A DNA stretch of 64,000 bases from Diphasiastrum complanatum. Lineage: Eukaryota; Streptophyta; Lycopodiopsida; Lycopodiales; Lycopodiaceae. The notes below the pieces were generated by a model, which was not told the DNA's origin, did not search any database, and worked only from the letters and a program-made list of their open reading frames with translations. A program made the position numbers and the translations under genes. Within the stretch, counting starts at the first letter, position 1, and the number at the start of each line of letters is the position of its first letter. The stretch is taken from contig CM055094.1 of NCBI GenBank assembly GCA_029204225.1, forward strand, positions 20,897,018-20,961,017, read 5' to 3'. Below, piece after piece: positions 46,076-60,435 of this stretch.

Positions 46076-47618
46076 ATTGCTCGCGCAGCCACTTGGATCA
46101 GGTTCGAGTCAGCATTTGTCTTCGACCAGCAAATGCCTTTGATCTCTAGGTGTAAGCCTTATCAGCATTGATGATAAAGCCTGAAGTGCACATCTCTTCG
46201 AAGATTTGTATGGAGTCTGCAGGAAAGTATTGTATCCGTAAATAGATCCTGGTATCCTCCATGTGAAGCGCCGGTTTGTTGGGATTGATGAAAAATTGTG
46301 GATCCTGCTCAAACCTTCGGCCCATGACAGTCATCAGAAACTGGCAGAACTTGTGTTGTAGCTTGATTGTAGGATCGTCAGAATCGGAAGTTAATTTGCA
46401 AAAATTCTTGATGGATGTATGACATTCCTTCTGAGAAGAGAACGAGCCATCTATTATCGCAAAGTTGCAAGGATATGCTGATATGTTGTCTTCCAATCTC
46501 CATGCTAGCGCTCGTCTTCTACAAAAACTTGGGCCGAAAGAAGGATCATTCTGAATTTGCTTTGGTGATTGATCAAGCATTTCATAGACGTACGTATCTT
46601 TGAGGAATGGAGCTCTCCAACCGGTCGACGCAATTAAATCTGGTTGAGAAGAGCTCCCGATCGAATTAGATGCCGTCGTTGGAACTGACTTGTCCCCGTC
46701 TTTTCGTCCTATCATAATCGAATTTTTGGCATGCTTATGATTTTGCTCACGTAGCCAGTTGAAGCAGGTTTGAGTCAGTATTTGTCTTCGAACAGTAAAT
46801 GCTTTTGATCTCTAGGTGTACATGTAACCCTCATCAGTATTGATGATAAATCCTAAAGTGCACATCTCTTCGAAGATATGTATGGAGTCTAAAGGAAAGT
46901 ATTGAATCCGTCTATAGATCCTGGTATCCTCCATGTGAAGGACCGCTTTATTGGGATTGATGGAAAATTGTGGATCTTGCTCAAACCTTTGGCCCATGAC
47001 AGTCATCAGAAACTGGGAGAACTTGTGTTGTAGCTGGATTGTAGGATTGCGAGAATCGGAACTCAGTTCCCAGAAATTATTGATTGATGTATGACATTCC
47101 TTCTGAGAAGAGAACGAGCCATCTATTATCGCGAAGTTGCAAGGATATGCTGATATGTTGTCTTCCGATCTCCATGCTCGTCTTCTACGAAATCTTGGGT
47201 CGAAAGAAGGATCATTTTGGACTTGCTTTGGTGCTTGCTCAAGCCTTTCATTCACATGCGTATCTTTGAGGACTGGAGCTCTCCAACCGGTAGACGCCAT
47301 TAATTCTGGCTGAGAAGAGCTCCCGATCAAATTAGATGCCGTCGTTGGAACTGACTTGTCCGCGTCTTTCCGTCCTACCATAATCGAATTACTGATATCA
47401 TGTGCCTCCAAATCTCTTCCGCATATAGATTTCGTAGTTCCTGATATTTTGGCCAAACGGATTTTCTCAGCCGCCGATACTATGTTCATTTCTAGGTCCT
47501 TCTCCATCTTCCTAAGCCGATGTTGGAGATCAACAATCCTTTTCTGAGACACTTCAGCCTCCTGTAAATGATGAAAATAAGAGGCGAAATCAGACGGACA
47601 GAGAACATCGATAATGCA
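46076..47618 (-). pseudogene. Gene P fragment, copy 3 (most complete reversed copy)
   Basis: Minus strand. TTTACAG acceptor, coiled-coil-like HRLRKMEKDLEMNIVSAAEK, GRDLEAHDISN, then the first ~221-residue repeat (WRAPVLKDTHVNERLEQ, FAIIDGSFSSQKECHTSINN, FSQFLMTVMGQRFEQDPQFS, FIINTDEGYMYT, with a stop at 46812). The second repeat runs to about 46100 (WRAPFLKDTYVYEMLDQSPK, FCQFLMTVMGRRFEQDPQFF). Most of each repeat is open. The tandem repeats are clearly homologous but diverged. No known domain is recognised. Confidence 0.6.
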
Positions 47619-47649
47619 GAGAGAGAGAGGGAGAGAGAGAGAGAGAGAT
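47619..47649 (+). repeat. Short (AG)n in putative gene P intron
   Basis: About 31 bp with one G interruption, at the same intronic site as 12304. Confidence 0.85.
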
Positions 47650-47815
47650 ATTCCATGCATTGCATTCTATTTGTACTAAGTTGGTTTCGGGTTAGACGTT
47701 GAGGCATTGTAGTCATATGTATAGAGCATCCCATCCTTAAAGGAGAACTTGTGACCATTCTCTAGGTGACTTGAATAAGCCCGCCCCTTTCACACTCATA
47801 GCCATCTATACTATA
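47650..47815 (-). pseudogene. Gene P upstream exon, copy 3
   Basis: Minus-strand KFSFKDGMLYTYDYNAST region with a deletion: the IILDFEMNVGR part is missing relative to copy 2. Confidence 0.4.
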
Positions 47816-49000
47816 CACACCCCCCTTACAACAATCAAATTTTACTTGTCCAAGAATAGGAGAAAGATAGGCATGAGAAAAGGTCACAATTGTATCACAT
47901 TTTAGTTGCCCAAGACAAAGGTAGTGCATGAGAAATTAAGGCAACAGGAAAGGCACATTCACAGGTTTGTTTGAAGGGAGCTTTCCATGTCGCATAAGCA
48001 CGAAGAGATGTGACGAAATAAAAGGTGAAAGTAGATTAATATTGATGTGTGATGTCCCTTTGTGTGAATATTTTCTGGATCCAAACATCTAGTGTGTGGC
48101 TGTTAGGCTAGAGATAGCATGATATATTAATCTCAACATCCATTGGAGCGAGCTTCCGATCCACTTGAACATGAAACTTACAAGACTATTTGCTTCATGA
48201 TGTAAATGTGAATCCAACTTATCAACCATTACAATAAATTTGAGGACAAAAGGGGCCTTTCCAAAACATACCTTTTATTTTTTTTCTCAAAAGTTTCTTC
48301 CACATGGTCCAATCAAAACACTCAAATTTGAAATGTACGTAACATAGCTCCTTCAAATTGATTTTCTTTTCTTTTTAAAAGAACTGTGATTTTGCGTCGG
48401 GGGCAACCCGTAAATAAGCCATTTTATTTGTAGTATAGTGTGCAACTCAGCAAAAAAATAGTGTAACTTTTGAACGGCAACTCGGATAGAGATGATTACG
48501 GTGCCATTAGAAATCCCTCGACGAGAGCTTTTTCAACGACACCCAACATGACCCAGTTCCGAGCTACGATGAAGAAGTTATGGCCAGTAAGGGAGTAGCA
48601 TTATGGTGCATTTAAGAGTAAAGGATCAAGCAAATACTTATAAAACTGGTATATGGCAAGTTAGACACAATGATAAATTCATGAGAATAAGTTAGTGAAG
48701 CTCAAAAAGTCATTTGGAGTGAGTTCTTGCCGAGTCCCAATTTGTTACCTTGCTATTTGTGAACTTGCCCCAAGATAAGGTGAAAAAAAACTTTTAATAT
48801 TATGAATGACAACCACGAAGCTATCATAGTTTCAATCGACATCGATATAATTAAACAACAAAAATCATCACTTACATGGGAACATTACAAAAAATCACAA
48901 TATCACGCTTTACTGCCATGCTGCCATGCTTGCCTTTTAGAAAATGAAAACAAACTCTGATGGGAGAAGATTTGATGCTGGCACTTCCTTCTTCAGGCAT
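47816..49000 (+). repeat. Spacer repeat R1, copy 3
   Basis: Copy of 12597-13735. Confidence 0.65.
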
Positions 49001-49525
49001 GGAAATGGAATTCAGAAGCTTTGAAAAGCTATAGCTTCAAAGGATCGATTTTCCATCTTTTAGTGGCGATCTATCATTCGCTACGACCGTTCTTGATTAC
49101 TCCTTCGCATCCTTGGACACCATCTACATACATCATCCACGGATCCGGAGCGCCATCATCATCCATTTTCAAAAACCCTAAGCTTTCGAGATCTGCTACA
49201 TTACACAAAAATCATCACATCTAGCACTAGCCAAATCCTGAGGGGTAGTGCTACTGGAGCTTGTCAAAACCGCACATTCAACACCGATTTGGGTTGAAAG
49301 GTCGCTACTAGTACGTTACTGCGAAGAAACATCATCGTTTCCACATCCTATCAGAACGACATTGCTCCAAATTTTTCCACAAATTTCTAGTCTCCATACA
49401 CTGTCGAGCAATACTCTACATACACTGCTCATAGAGCCAAGCCCCCATACTCTGCATTCACTGTGGACCAAACTAAGCGTCCATACTCTGCATACAAAGT
49501 TGAGCGAGATGAGTCCATCAAAAGT
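49001..49525 (+). pseudogene. Gene Q leader and 5' end, truncated
   Basis: Q leader followed by the CATACTCTGCA region. Cut at about 49525 in CCATCAAAAGT, where DNA of the AT-rich module (as at 44218) begins. Confidence 0.5.
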
Positions 49526-49846
49526 AAAATACATCGTTCTAGGATTCGAGAATGGATTTTGGAATGAATTATATTTCATTGAAGTTTGAACAAGCTTAGA
49601 AATTTGAAGATTGAATGAAGCTGTAATCTAGGATTTTCAAAACTGAAAGTTGTTCATGCAAATTAAGTCATTTTTGTTAATATATTAAAATGTTGTAATC
49701 TAGGATTTCCAAAAACAAATTGAAAATTTGTTAAAAAAAATGCTTATTCCTTGTTACACGACTAAATAACATATAGTTAAAAAGCATATAATGAATCTAT
49801 GCTATGTTCCAAACATATGCAAGTTACATTGCATTCGTTCACACTT
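49526..49846. repeat. Displaced piece of AT-rich module
   Basis: Copy of 44218-44535 (ACATCGTTCTAGGATTCGAG to CATTGCATTC), lying between a Q fragment and a P fragment. Both edges are sharp joins. Confidence 0.7.
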
Positions 49847-50795
<949 letters not shown>

Positions 50796-51960
50796 TTACA
50801 ACAATCAAATTTTACTTGTCCAAGAATAGGAGAAAGATAAGCATGAGAAAAGGTCACAATTGTATCAAATTTTAGTTGCCCAAGACAAAGGTAGTGCATG
50901 AGAAATTAAGGCAATAGGAAAGGCACATTCACAGTTTGTTTGAAGGGAGCTTTTCATGTCGCATAAGCACGAAGAGATGTGACGAAATAAAAGTTGAAAG
51001 TAGATTAATATTGATGTGTGATGTCCCTTTGTGTGAATATTTTCTGGATCCAAACATCTAGTGTGTGGCTGTTAGGCTAGAGATAGCATGATATATTAAT
51101 CTCAACATCCATTGGGGCGAGCTTCCGATCCACTTGAACATGAAACTTACAAGACTATCTGCTTCATGACGTGAATGTGAATCCAACTTATCAACCATTA
51201 CAGAAAAATTGAGCACAAAAGGAGCCTTTCAAAAACATACCTTTTATTTTTTTTCTCAAAAGTTTCTTCCACATGGTCCAATCAAAACACTCAAATTTGA
51301 AATGTACATAACATAGCTCCTTCAAATTGATTTTCTTTTCTTTTTAAAAGAACTGTGATTTTGCATCGGGGGCAGCCCGTAAATAAGCCATTTTATTTGT
51401 AGTATAGTATGCAACTCAGCAAAAAAAACAGTGTAACTTTTGAACGGCAACTCGGATAGAGACGATTATGGTGCCATTAGAAAGCCCTCGATGAGAGCTT
51501 TTTCAACGACACCCAACATGACCCAGTTCCGAGCTATGGTGAAGAAGTTATGGCCAGTAAGGGAGTAGCATTATGGTGCATTTAAGAGTAAAGGATCAAG
51601 CAAATACTTATTAAACTGGTATATGGCAAGTTAGACACAATGATAAATTCACGAGAATAAGTTAGTGAAGCTCAAAAAGTCATTTGGAGTGAGTTCTTGC
51701 CGAGTCCCAATTTGTTACCTTGCTATTTGTAAACTTGCCCCAAGATAAGGTGAAAAAAACTTCTAATATTACGAATGACAACCACGAAGCTATCATAGTT
51801 TCAATCAACATCGATATAATTAAACAGTGAAAATCATCACATACATGGGAACATTACAAAAAATCACAATATCATGCTTTACTGCCATGCTGCCATGTGT
51901 GCTTTTTAGGAAATGAAAACAAACTCTGATGGGAGAAGCTTTGATGCTGGCACTTCCTTC
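50796..51960 (+). repeat. Spacer repeat R1, copy 4
   Basis: Copy of 12597-13735, closest to it in several variants (AATCAACATCGATATAATTA, AAACAGTGAAAATCATCAC). Confidence 0.65.
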
Positions 51961-52216
51961 TTCAGGCATGGAAATGGAATTCAGAAACTTTGAAAAGCTA
52001 TAGCTTCAAAGGATCGATTTTCCATCTTTTAGTGGCGATCTATCATTCGCTATGACAGTGCTTGATTACTCCTTCGCATCTTTGGACACCATCTACATAC
52101 ATCCACCACGGATCCGAAGCGCCATCATCATCCATTTTCAAAAACCCTAAGCGGCCAAGATCTACTACATTACACAAAAATCGTCACATCTAGCACGAGC
52201 CAAATGCTGAGGGGTA
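51961..52216 (+). promoter_or_regulatory. Gene Q leader, copy
   Basis: Same leader as 28101-28349. Confidence 0.35.
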
Positions 52217-54663
52217 GTGCTCCTTGAGCTTGTCAAAACTTCACATTCAACAACGATTTGGGTTGAAAGCTCGCTACTAGTACGTTACTCCGAAGAAACA
52301 TCATCGTTTCCACATCCTATCAAAATGACATTGCTCCAAAATTTTCCACAAATTTCTAGTCTCCATACACTGCCGAGCAATACTCTACATACACTGCTGA
52401 TAGAGCCGAGTCCCCATACTCTGCATTCACTGTGGACCGAGCTGAGCGTCCATACTCTGCATACAAAGTTGACCGAGACGAGTCCATCAAAAGTCAACCG
52501 ATCCGAAGCCCTCCACAGTCGACCGAGCCGAGACACCACTTGTCTGTTACCAGAGCCGAACCTTCAACAGAGTCCTTCGCCGACTCCAGAACATGTCTGC
52601 CACAACATCTTCCAGTTCTGATGACCCGATTCTAGACAGAATTGACATCACCATGGAAAGCCTCGATATCTCTGAGATGAACACTTGGTACCAGGAGGCA
52701 CACCAGTTCCTGAGCCACATAGAGTTCCAACTTCCTCTTTTGATCAGTGGCTATCAGAGCCCATTTCAATTGCATATTGCTTATAACCACACTGACAGAT
52801 TTTCCAGTTCATGTTACCTCCTTACCAAAATTTTGTTTATATTATCCCTATTTCAGAAGCTGACATCACCACATTTGGCTTCCCTAGGGGACCAAACACA
52901 ATCAATAGGACCCTCAAAAAGATTGAATCCACAACATACTTGAAATACATAGACCCCTCAGTGGACAAATGGAAAAGAAAAGATGGTTATCCTATTGAGG
53001 TCATAAATGATAAGCCCTTAGCTGCTCTGTGCACCTATCTAACGAAATATACATAGGGCTATAGGTCCAAGATCATGCGTATCCCCATGAAACTATTCCA
53101 CATGATGGCTGATTCTAGACTACATGATCAGAACCTTTATGACTGGGCCCAATTTCCTTCCAACTGCCTCCATGACTATATCAAGAACAAGCAAACCTCC
53201 ATTTATTGGGCTATCTTTTGATAGATGTCACTTTATAGCAGTTGAGCCACCGACCTCGAGTTTGAGACCACTTGATGGTAGCAGATAATATCTTGGGAGA
53301 CTCCCTCAGAACCAGCCAAGAATACCAACTCTACTTCCAGGCCTATTGCAACAGATTCCACCCAAGCAGCATCTCAAAAGAGAAAGAGTTCCTCCTCTCA
53401 ACAAGGGCCAACTTCAAAGCACCAAAAGGTCGGCCTAGTGAAGCTTACATCGAGAAAGACACCCACACTAGTCCAACCACCACCAACACAACAATCCAGA
53501 CAAAGGACCAAGATACAAGCGAAACGTCATGCTTCATCAGATGAAATAGACTCTGATGATATGGAGTCTGAAGGCGAGAAGCTCCTACGCAAGCCCAAAT
53601 CCAAGAAAGTAGCCACACAATCTCCACAGGATACATCTGGGTTAGAAGAATTACAAGACACGAGCTCCTGATTTGATATGGCATCACAACAACAATTATC
53701 ACCGACTCATGCCATAGATGCTGCAGTTAGCACCTTCGCTGATGACACAGTTGCGGATTCCCAGATTACTACATTGACACCTCCACGTTCGCCGACACTA
53801 CACCGACACCTCCACATTCGCCATAGCCACAAGCAGTACAAGCAGACATGTTGACAACCATAGCAGACCAGCAAAGCGCAAGCACAACTTCAACAGAAGC
53901 AGAGGTGCAGCCCCTACCACAATCCCAACATGCAACATTTCTTTGCCCAGTGGGACGAGTTTGTGAAGAAACTTAGCTCTCCCAATCCTACTTTCAATCT
54001 TGTTGAGAATCCTTTCCCTGAACAACCCACAAAGTTCACCTGACATAGTTGAAACCCAAGTTGACACCGATGAGTTTGAGAACCCCCAAGCTGTGCAACT
54101 GACCCTTCGGAGTTTCTCCCTGCCACCTGCAGGCTTCAATACTAGTGAAGTTGAGCCCTCGACTAGTGGAAGAGCTTTAAGAGGACAAAAGTGCCAAGGC
54201 ATTTGACGAGTATTTGCCAAGGCCTCCGAAAAAGCCAAAGGCAACCCAACAGTTCAAGCCAAAGCCTAAGATGGCCGACACCCAAAAATCCGAGAAATTC
54301 ATGAAGAAATTCCCTCGATCCATGAGAGGTGGAAAAGAAGACTTGGATCAAGGACAATACCCATCAAGGTCAGATGTTATTGTAGCCCTGCAGCCACAAC
54401 CAAAATGGAGAAACAAGATCTTGAAAGACAATTGGAGGCTGCAACTACAAGAGCACCTGAGGGCACCGTCTTGGAAAAGGGTTGATCTCTTTTACATGCC
54501 TATTAAAAGAAGAGGTCCATGGCGAACTGAACAACAAATAGGTGAAGCTATCAATTGGTCAATGATTCCAGGGATTTTAGAAAGGTCAATGTACGACGAG
54601 TTGAGGCTACAACTACTAGACTTTGGCTACAAATATAGGTCTAGTGTTGACGTATGCATTTGA
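52217..54663 (+). pseudogene. Gene Q copy 2 (most complete; unrecognised)
   Basis: The likely start is MSATTSSSSDDPILDRIDIT at 52593. The frame moves near 52805, then ISEADITTFGFPRGPNTINR and WKRKDGYPIEVINDKPLAAL. A TAG at 53054 is CAG in copy 1, and LFHMMADSRLHDQNLYDWAQ follows. Then come a serine- and lysine-rich part (QAKRHASSDEIDSDDMESEG, RKPKSKKVATQSPQ), a Pro/Thr-rich linker and the C-terminal domain 54214-54663 (149 codons open), ending SSVDVCI. Layout, repetition and low-complexity linker suggest an element-encoded protein. No catalytic motif is visible. Confidence 0.5.
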
Positions 54664-54732
54664 GAAAGTGTCGATTATCAATCCATGACATTCCTTATGA
54701 ATTAGGAGTACTTTTGGGATTGAGGGTTGGCT
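54664..54732 (+). other. Q 3' flank up to junction
   Basis: Matches 30608-30676, then changes at GGGTTGGCTATGAGTGTG to the gene P upstream exon. Confidence 0.6.
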
Positions 54733-54910
54733 ATGAGTGTGAAAGGGGGATGGATTATTCTTGATTTTGAAATGAATGCAGGGCGGGCTTAGTCAAGTCA
54801 CCTATAAAATGGTTACAAGTTCTCCTTTAAGGATGGGATGCTCTATACATATGACTACAATGCCTCAACGTGTAACCCGAAATAGTACAAATAGAATGCA
54901 ATGCATGGAA

Positions 54911-54945
<35 letters not shown>

Positions 54946-56480
54946 TATCGATGTTCTCTGTCCTTCTGATTTTGCCTCTTATTTTTGTCATTTACAGGAG
55001 GCTGAAGAGTCTCAGAAAAGGATTGTTGATCTCCAACATCGGCTTAGGAAGATGGAGCAGGACCTAGAAATAAACATAGTATCGATGGCTGAGAAAATCC
55101 ATTTGGCCAAGATATCAAAAACTACGAAATCTATATGCGGAAGAGATTTGGAGGCACATGATATCAGTAATTAGATTCTGGTAGGACGCAAGATGCGGAC
55201 AAGTCAGTTCCAACGATGGCATCTAATTTGATCGGGAGCTCTTCTCAACCAGAATTAATGGCATCAACCTGTTGGAGAGCTCCAGTCCTGAAAGATACGC
55301 ACATGAATGAAAGGCTTGAGCAAGCACCAAAGCAAGTCCATAATGATCCTTCTTTCGACCCAAGATTTCGTAGAAGACGAGCATGGAGATCGGAAGACAA
55401 CATATCAGCATATCCTTGCAACTTCGCGATAATAGATGGCTCGTTCTCTTCTCAGAAGGAATGTCGTACATCAATCAATAATTTCTGGGAACTGAGTTCT
55501 GATTCTCGCGATCCTACAATCCAGCTACAACACAAGTTCTCCCAGTTTTTGATGACTGTCATGGGCCAAAGGTTTAAGCAAGATCCACAATTTTCCATCA
55601 ATCCCAACAAGGCAGTCCTTCACATGGAGGATACCAGGATCTATAGACGGATTCAATACTTTCCTGCAGACTCCATACATATCTTCGAAGAGATGTGCAC
55701 TTCAGGATTTATCATCAATGCTGATGAGGGTTACATGTACACCCAAAGATCAAAAGCATTTACTGGTCTAAGACAAATACTGACTCGAAACTGCTTCAAC
55801 CGGCTATGTGAGCAAAATCATAAGCATGCCAGTAATTCGACTCGGATAGGACGAAAAGACGGGGATAAGTCAGTTCCAACAGCATCTAATTCGATCGGGA
55901 GCTTTTCTCAGCCAGATTTAATTGCGTCGACCGGTTGGAGAGCTCCATTCCTCAAAGATACGTACGTCTACGAAATGCTTGATCAATCACCAAAGCAAAT
56001 TCAGAATGATCCTTCTTTCGACCCAAGTTTTCGTAGAAGACGAGCGCTAGCATGGAGATCGGAAGAGAACATATCAGCATACCCTTGCAACTTTGCGATA
56101 ATAGATGGCTCGTTCTCTTCTCAGAAGGAATGTCATACGTCCAACTTCTGATTCTGACGATCCTACAATCAAGCTACAACACAAGTTCTGCCAGTTTCTG
56201 ATGACTGTCATGGGCCGAAGGTTTGAGCAGGATCCACAATTTTCCACAATCCCAACAAACCGGCGCTTCACATGGAGGATACCAGGATCTATTTACGGAT
56301 ACAATACTTTCCTGCAGACTCCATACAAATCTTTGAAGAGATGTGCACTTCAGGCTTTATCGTCAATGCTGATAAGGCCTACACCCAGAGATCAAAAGCA
56401 TTTGCTGGTCGAAGACAAATGCTCACTCGAACCTGATCCAAGTGGCTGCGCGAGCAATATCATAAGCATGGTGCCCACCA
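54733..56480 (+). pseudogene. Gene P fragment, copy 5 (plus strand)
   Basis: Upstream exon from 54733 (with small changes), a CT run of about 30 bp (54912-54941), TTTACAG acceptor at about 54998, coiled-coil-like HRLRKMEQDLEINIVSMAEK, a stop near 55172, then 55216-56151 open for 311 codons covering repeat 1 and most of repeat 2. GATCGGGAGCT sites 663 bp apart (55230 and 55893) give a repeat of 221 residues in frame. A 20-odd-base deletion near 56140 breaks repeat 2. The tail continues in other frames to 56480. Confidence 0.62.
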
Positions 56481-57467
56481 TATCCTTTGGGCCCAATTTT
56501 TTGAATTGAGTACATTGAAAACATCAACATTTGTTGATTGGAGCTTTTAAGATTGACCATTATAGTCATCTAGGGCCAATGTATATGGCACTCAACTGCT
56601 AATCTATCTCTCCACTGCTTCTGAAATGTCCACTTTAGTTCATAATCTATGATCTAGATATACCTTCTTCTCGTTGTGTATATATATATGTTCTGATTGT
56701 TGATATTTGATTTAATGTATTAAATGACCATTGAATGCTCATTAACTGAAAATCAACATTAATTAGGTTACACATATTCTGTTCAAAAAATATTTGGACA
56801 CACAATGAAAATATCATATCGACAAGAGGGAACATATCAAGGCAAAAGGACTAGACAGAAATTGTTTGTTAGTGATCATCCATCCAAAGTAGGTGCACCA
56901 CTTCCAAATTCTAATGTTACTCCAAGCCTTTTTGTGAGACTACTAATATTTTTGGAAAACACATGTTCTTCATATTCCAAGCATGCTCAGCATACCTCCA
57001 AGCACATAGCAAAGTAAACCGTACATCTTCTTTCCTTGCCCTACTTGTTGGTCTTCATCTCGTATGGTAAGTACTCGACCCTTGATTGTTCCTTTGAATA
57101 AGAGCTTTTCGCTATAGTTTCAAGAGAGAAGCTTCCTGTGAAAGGGTCAACTTGGGAGTAGCTTAATATATCGATGTCATTTCAAATCATGATAGCTTCA
57201 TGGTTATCACTCAAAATAATAGTAAATTGTTTGGTAACTTGGGGTAGCTTGATATGTAGCTAGGCAACTAAACAACAATTCACCTCTAGATGGCTTCACA
57301 AGCTTGTCTAACTCATTCTTATATTTACTATCATTGTGTCTAACTTGCCAAATGCTAGGTGTAAAAGTATTTGACAAATGCATAACTCTTTACTCTCCAA
57401 GTCTTAAGACTTACCAAGTGTTGTTTGTAGCTCATACTAGATGCTTTGAGAAGTTATATTAAGAATT
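56481..57467. repeat. Non-coding spacer, inverted copy
   Basis: Reverse complement of the 10159-11166 type spacer. From 56912 onward it belongs to the inverted-duplication arm. Confidence 0.6.
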
Positions 57468-57499
57468 GGGGGCGGGGGGGGGGGGGGGGGGGGGGGGGG
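57468..57499 (+). repeat. Poly(G) tract (C tract on the other strand)
   Basis: G5, C, G26. Mirror of 17731-17767. Confidence 0.95.
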
Positions 57500-59218
57500 T
57501 GGTTTATCGCAAAGCGATCTTGCCAAATACTAGGTGTAAAAGTGTTTGACATATTCCTAACTCTTTACTCTCCAAGTGTTGTTTTTAGCTCATAGTACAT
57601 GCTTTGAGAATAATGTTACTGGTTATATTAATTTGGGGGGATTGCAAAGAATCGAACTTGAGTATACAAGCCCAACTCAAGTGCAGACACCAACTCAGCA
57701 CACATGGGAAGATTATTAAATTTAAATTTGAAGAAAAATCAAAATTAAAAAAAAAATGAAAAACTATTTCTCCTTAGAGGCATTGTGGTCATCATCTAGA
57801 CGAGCTGTGCTTGCTTGAATCAAGAGAAACAAAGAAAATAATAATAATGAGTTTTTATCCTATTAATGCACCAATAATATATAAATATAATTTAATTAAA
57901 GGGGGAGATTATAAGATTTATCGCTTCATTTAAACATTGATCTACTCATTTCAATGATTTCGTTCAAATTCAAATTTCAATGATTTGTAAAGTGTGAATG
58001 AATGCAATGTAACTTGCATATGTTTGGAACATAGCATAGATTCATTATATGCTTTTTAGCTATATGTTATTTAGTCGTGTAACAAGGAATAAGCTTTTTT
58101 TTTTAACAAATTTTCAATTTGTTTTTGGAAACCCTAGATTACAGCATTTTAATATATTAACAAAAGTGACTTAATTTGCATGAACAACTTTGAGTTTTGA
58201 AAATCCTAGATTACAGCTTCATTCAATCTTCAAATTTCCAAGCTTGTTGAAACTTTAATGAAATATAATTCATTCCATCCTCCATTCTCGAACACTAGAA
58301 CGATGTATTTTAAAAACTTTTGTAATTTGAAAGAGAGATCACTGATTTCAGAATGGCTTTCAAAAACTTATAAATTGTATTCATCAATGGAGATGTCTAG
58401 AGGACATGGTGTGAAAATTTTTCAACTAGTTTGGTTTTTTATTTGGCAATTCTGGAAGCGAAAATGAATCTCAACTTCGAGTTAGTTTCATATTTGTTAA
58501 TAAGGGCCTAAATAGTGGTTTAACTACCTCTGGCAAGTAGATAAGTGGATGAGGTCGAGTTTGGACCCATTCTAATTGGCTAATTTTGGTACATTGCTTT
58601 CAAAAACTTATAAATTGTATTCATCAATGGAGATGTCTAGAGGAGATGGTGTGAAAAATTGTCAACTAGTTTGGGTTTTCATTTGGCAATTTTGGAGGCC
58701 AAAATGAATCTCAACTTCGAGTTAGTTTCATATTTGTTAATAAGGGCCTAAATAGTGGTTTGACTACCTCTGGCAAGTAGATCAGTGGATGAGGTCGAGT
58801 TTGGACCCATTCTAATTGGCTAATTTTGGTACATTGCATCTAGACTAGATTTTCTAGGTTTCTGATAAAGTATCTAGAAGTTTCCAAATTAGGTGAAGTT
58901 TGGGGCAAGTGGCCAAATGACATTTTGGAAGCTATAAATAGTTGTACCTAAGTGGAGAAATAATCATCAAAGTTTCTTTCTTTGTGGAGAATTCATCTCT
59001 TATGTCCATCTCATGTGATATTTTTCTTCAAATTCAAATTTAACGATCTTCCCATGTGTGGTGAGTTGGTGTATGCGCTATTGTTGGGCTTGTACACTCA
59101 AGTTCGATTATTTGGGATCCCTCGCCAACTGTGGTTTCTATACTTTCTCTACAAGATTCTCATTTGAAATTTGCTTGGGACCACAGGGAAGTAGTTCATG
59201 TGTGACTCCTCACTCAAA
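57500..59218. repeat. AT-rich module, inverted copy
   Basis: Mirror of 16012-17730, with the 240-bp duplication and both tRNA-like segments (minus near 57650-57710, plus near 59055-59110, where AGTTGG and GTTCGATTA are visible). Confidence 0.7.
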
Positions 59219-60021
59219 CTCTCTCTCTCTCTCTCTCTCATTCCACTCAAGCCTACATAGCAGACCCACGTGGTATAGCTTAGTTGGCTTGCCACACAGG
59301 CCTATGTCAAGCCTATATGGTAGACTGCAACATACCAGCATGAACATACTAGCATCAAGCCTATGTCATGCCTATATGACGTACCACGCAAGCCTATGAT
59401 AGGCCTACATGCTTGCCACATGGCAAGTCCCAAGCCTGTGTGGTTTATCTCATGACATGCCTACATGGCTTGCCACATGGCAACTTGGGAGCCCCAGATC
59501 TCTCTCTCTAGCTCCACTCAAGCCTACATGGCAGAGCTTGGTTGGCTTGCCACACAAGCCTATAGCAAGCCTATGTGGTATCCTGCGACATGCTTATGTG
59601 GGAAGCATCAGAAATATGCCATGCCTATGTGGCCTGCCACGCAAGCCTATGGTTTATCTCATGACATGCCTACATGGCTTGCCACATGGCAACTTGGGAG
59701 CCCCAGCTCTCTCTCTCTAGCTCCACTCAAGCCTAAATGGCAGAGCTTGGTTTGCTTGCCACACAAGCCTATGGCAAGCCTATGTGGTAGCCTACGACAT
59801 GCTTACGTGGGAAGGATCAGAAGTATGCCATTCCTATGTGGCCTGCCATGCAAGCCTATGGTAGGCCTCTGTGGTTTGCCAAGTGGCAACTTTTGAGCCC
59901 ACCTATATATATATATAGATCTCTAGGTCCACTCAAGCCTATGTGGCACATGGCCCAGTTGGCTTGACATACAAGGTTATGGTAAGCCTACATGGCTTGC
60001 CACATGGCAACCCTCAAGCCT
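59219..60021 (-). repeat. CT run and ~210-bp tandem array, inverted copy
   Basis: Mirror of 15211-16011. Confidence 0.8.
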
Positions 60022-60435
60022 TCATGATTTGCCATGTGGCATACCGCTGTCATAGGTCTTTCGAAACCTCATGACAAGAAGCATGTCCTTGGGCATCAGT
60101 GTCACCCTCTTGCCATGAATGGAACACAGCATCGAATCCTCAAACAATTTTGTCTGGAAGTCCTCGTATGCAATATGGAGGGCCTCCAATGCAACGATAT
60201 TCCACCTCACTGCATAGGGCAGATGGGTGGTCATGCCTTGTATAACCTCCCTCATAGCCCGGTACAAGGCTGCTTTCAGGATCAGAAGTTTGGTGTACCT
60301 CTGCAAGGCCATGATGTCCCTCAACCATGGACGGCGAGGTCTTCCGCATCTTTGCGGACGTATGGGTTCAGATGTCTAGGGACAGGACAGTTGAACAAAA
60401 TGGGTAAGCCTAGCGGTTTGCTTCGTCCGAGCCAT
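60022..60435 (-). pseudogene. CENH3-like histone H3 pseudogene, copy 5 (inverted)
   Basis: Minus strand from ATG at 60435-60433. It has the same codon-20 stop as copy 3 and is otherwise open for 137 codons. Differences from copy 3 are few; for example the C-terminal region reads LLVMRFRKTYD where copy 3 has LLVLRFRKTYD. It is the product of the inverted duplication, not an independent amplification. Confidence 0.82.
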
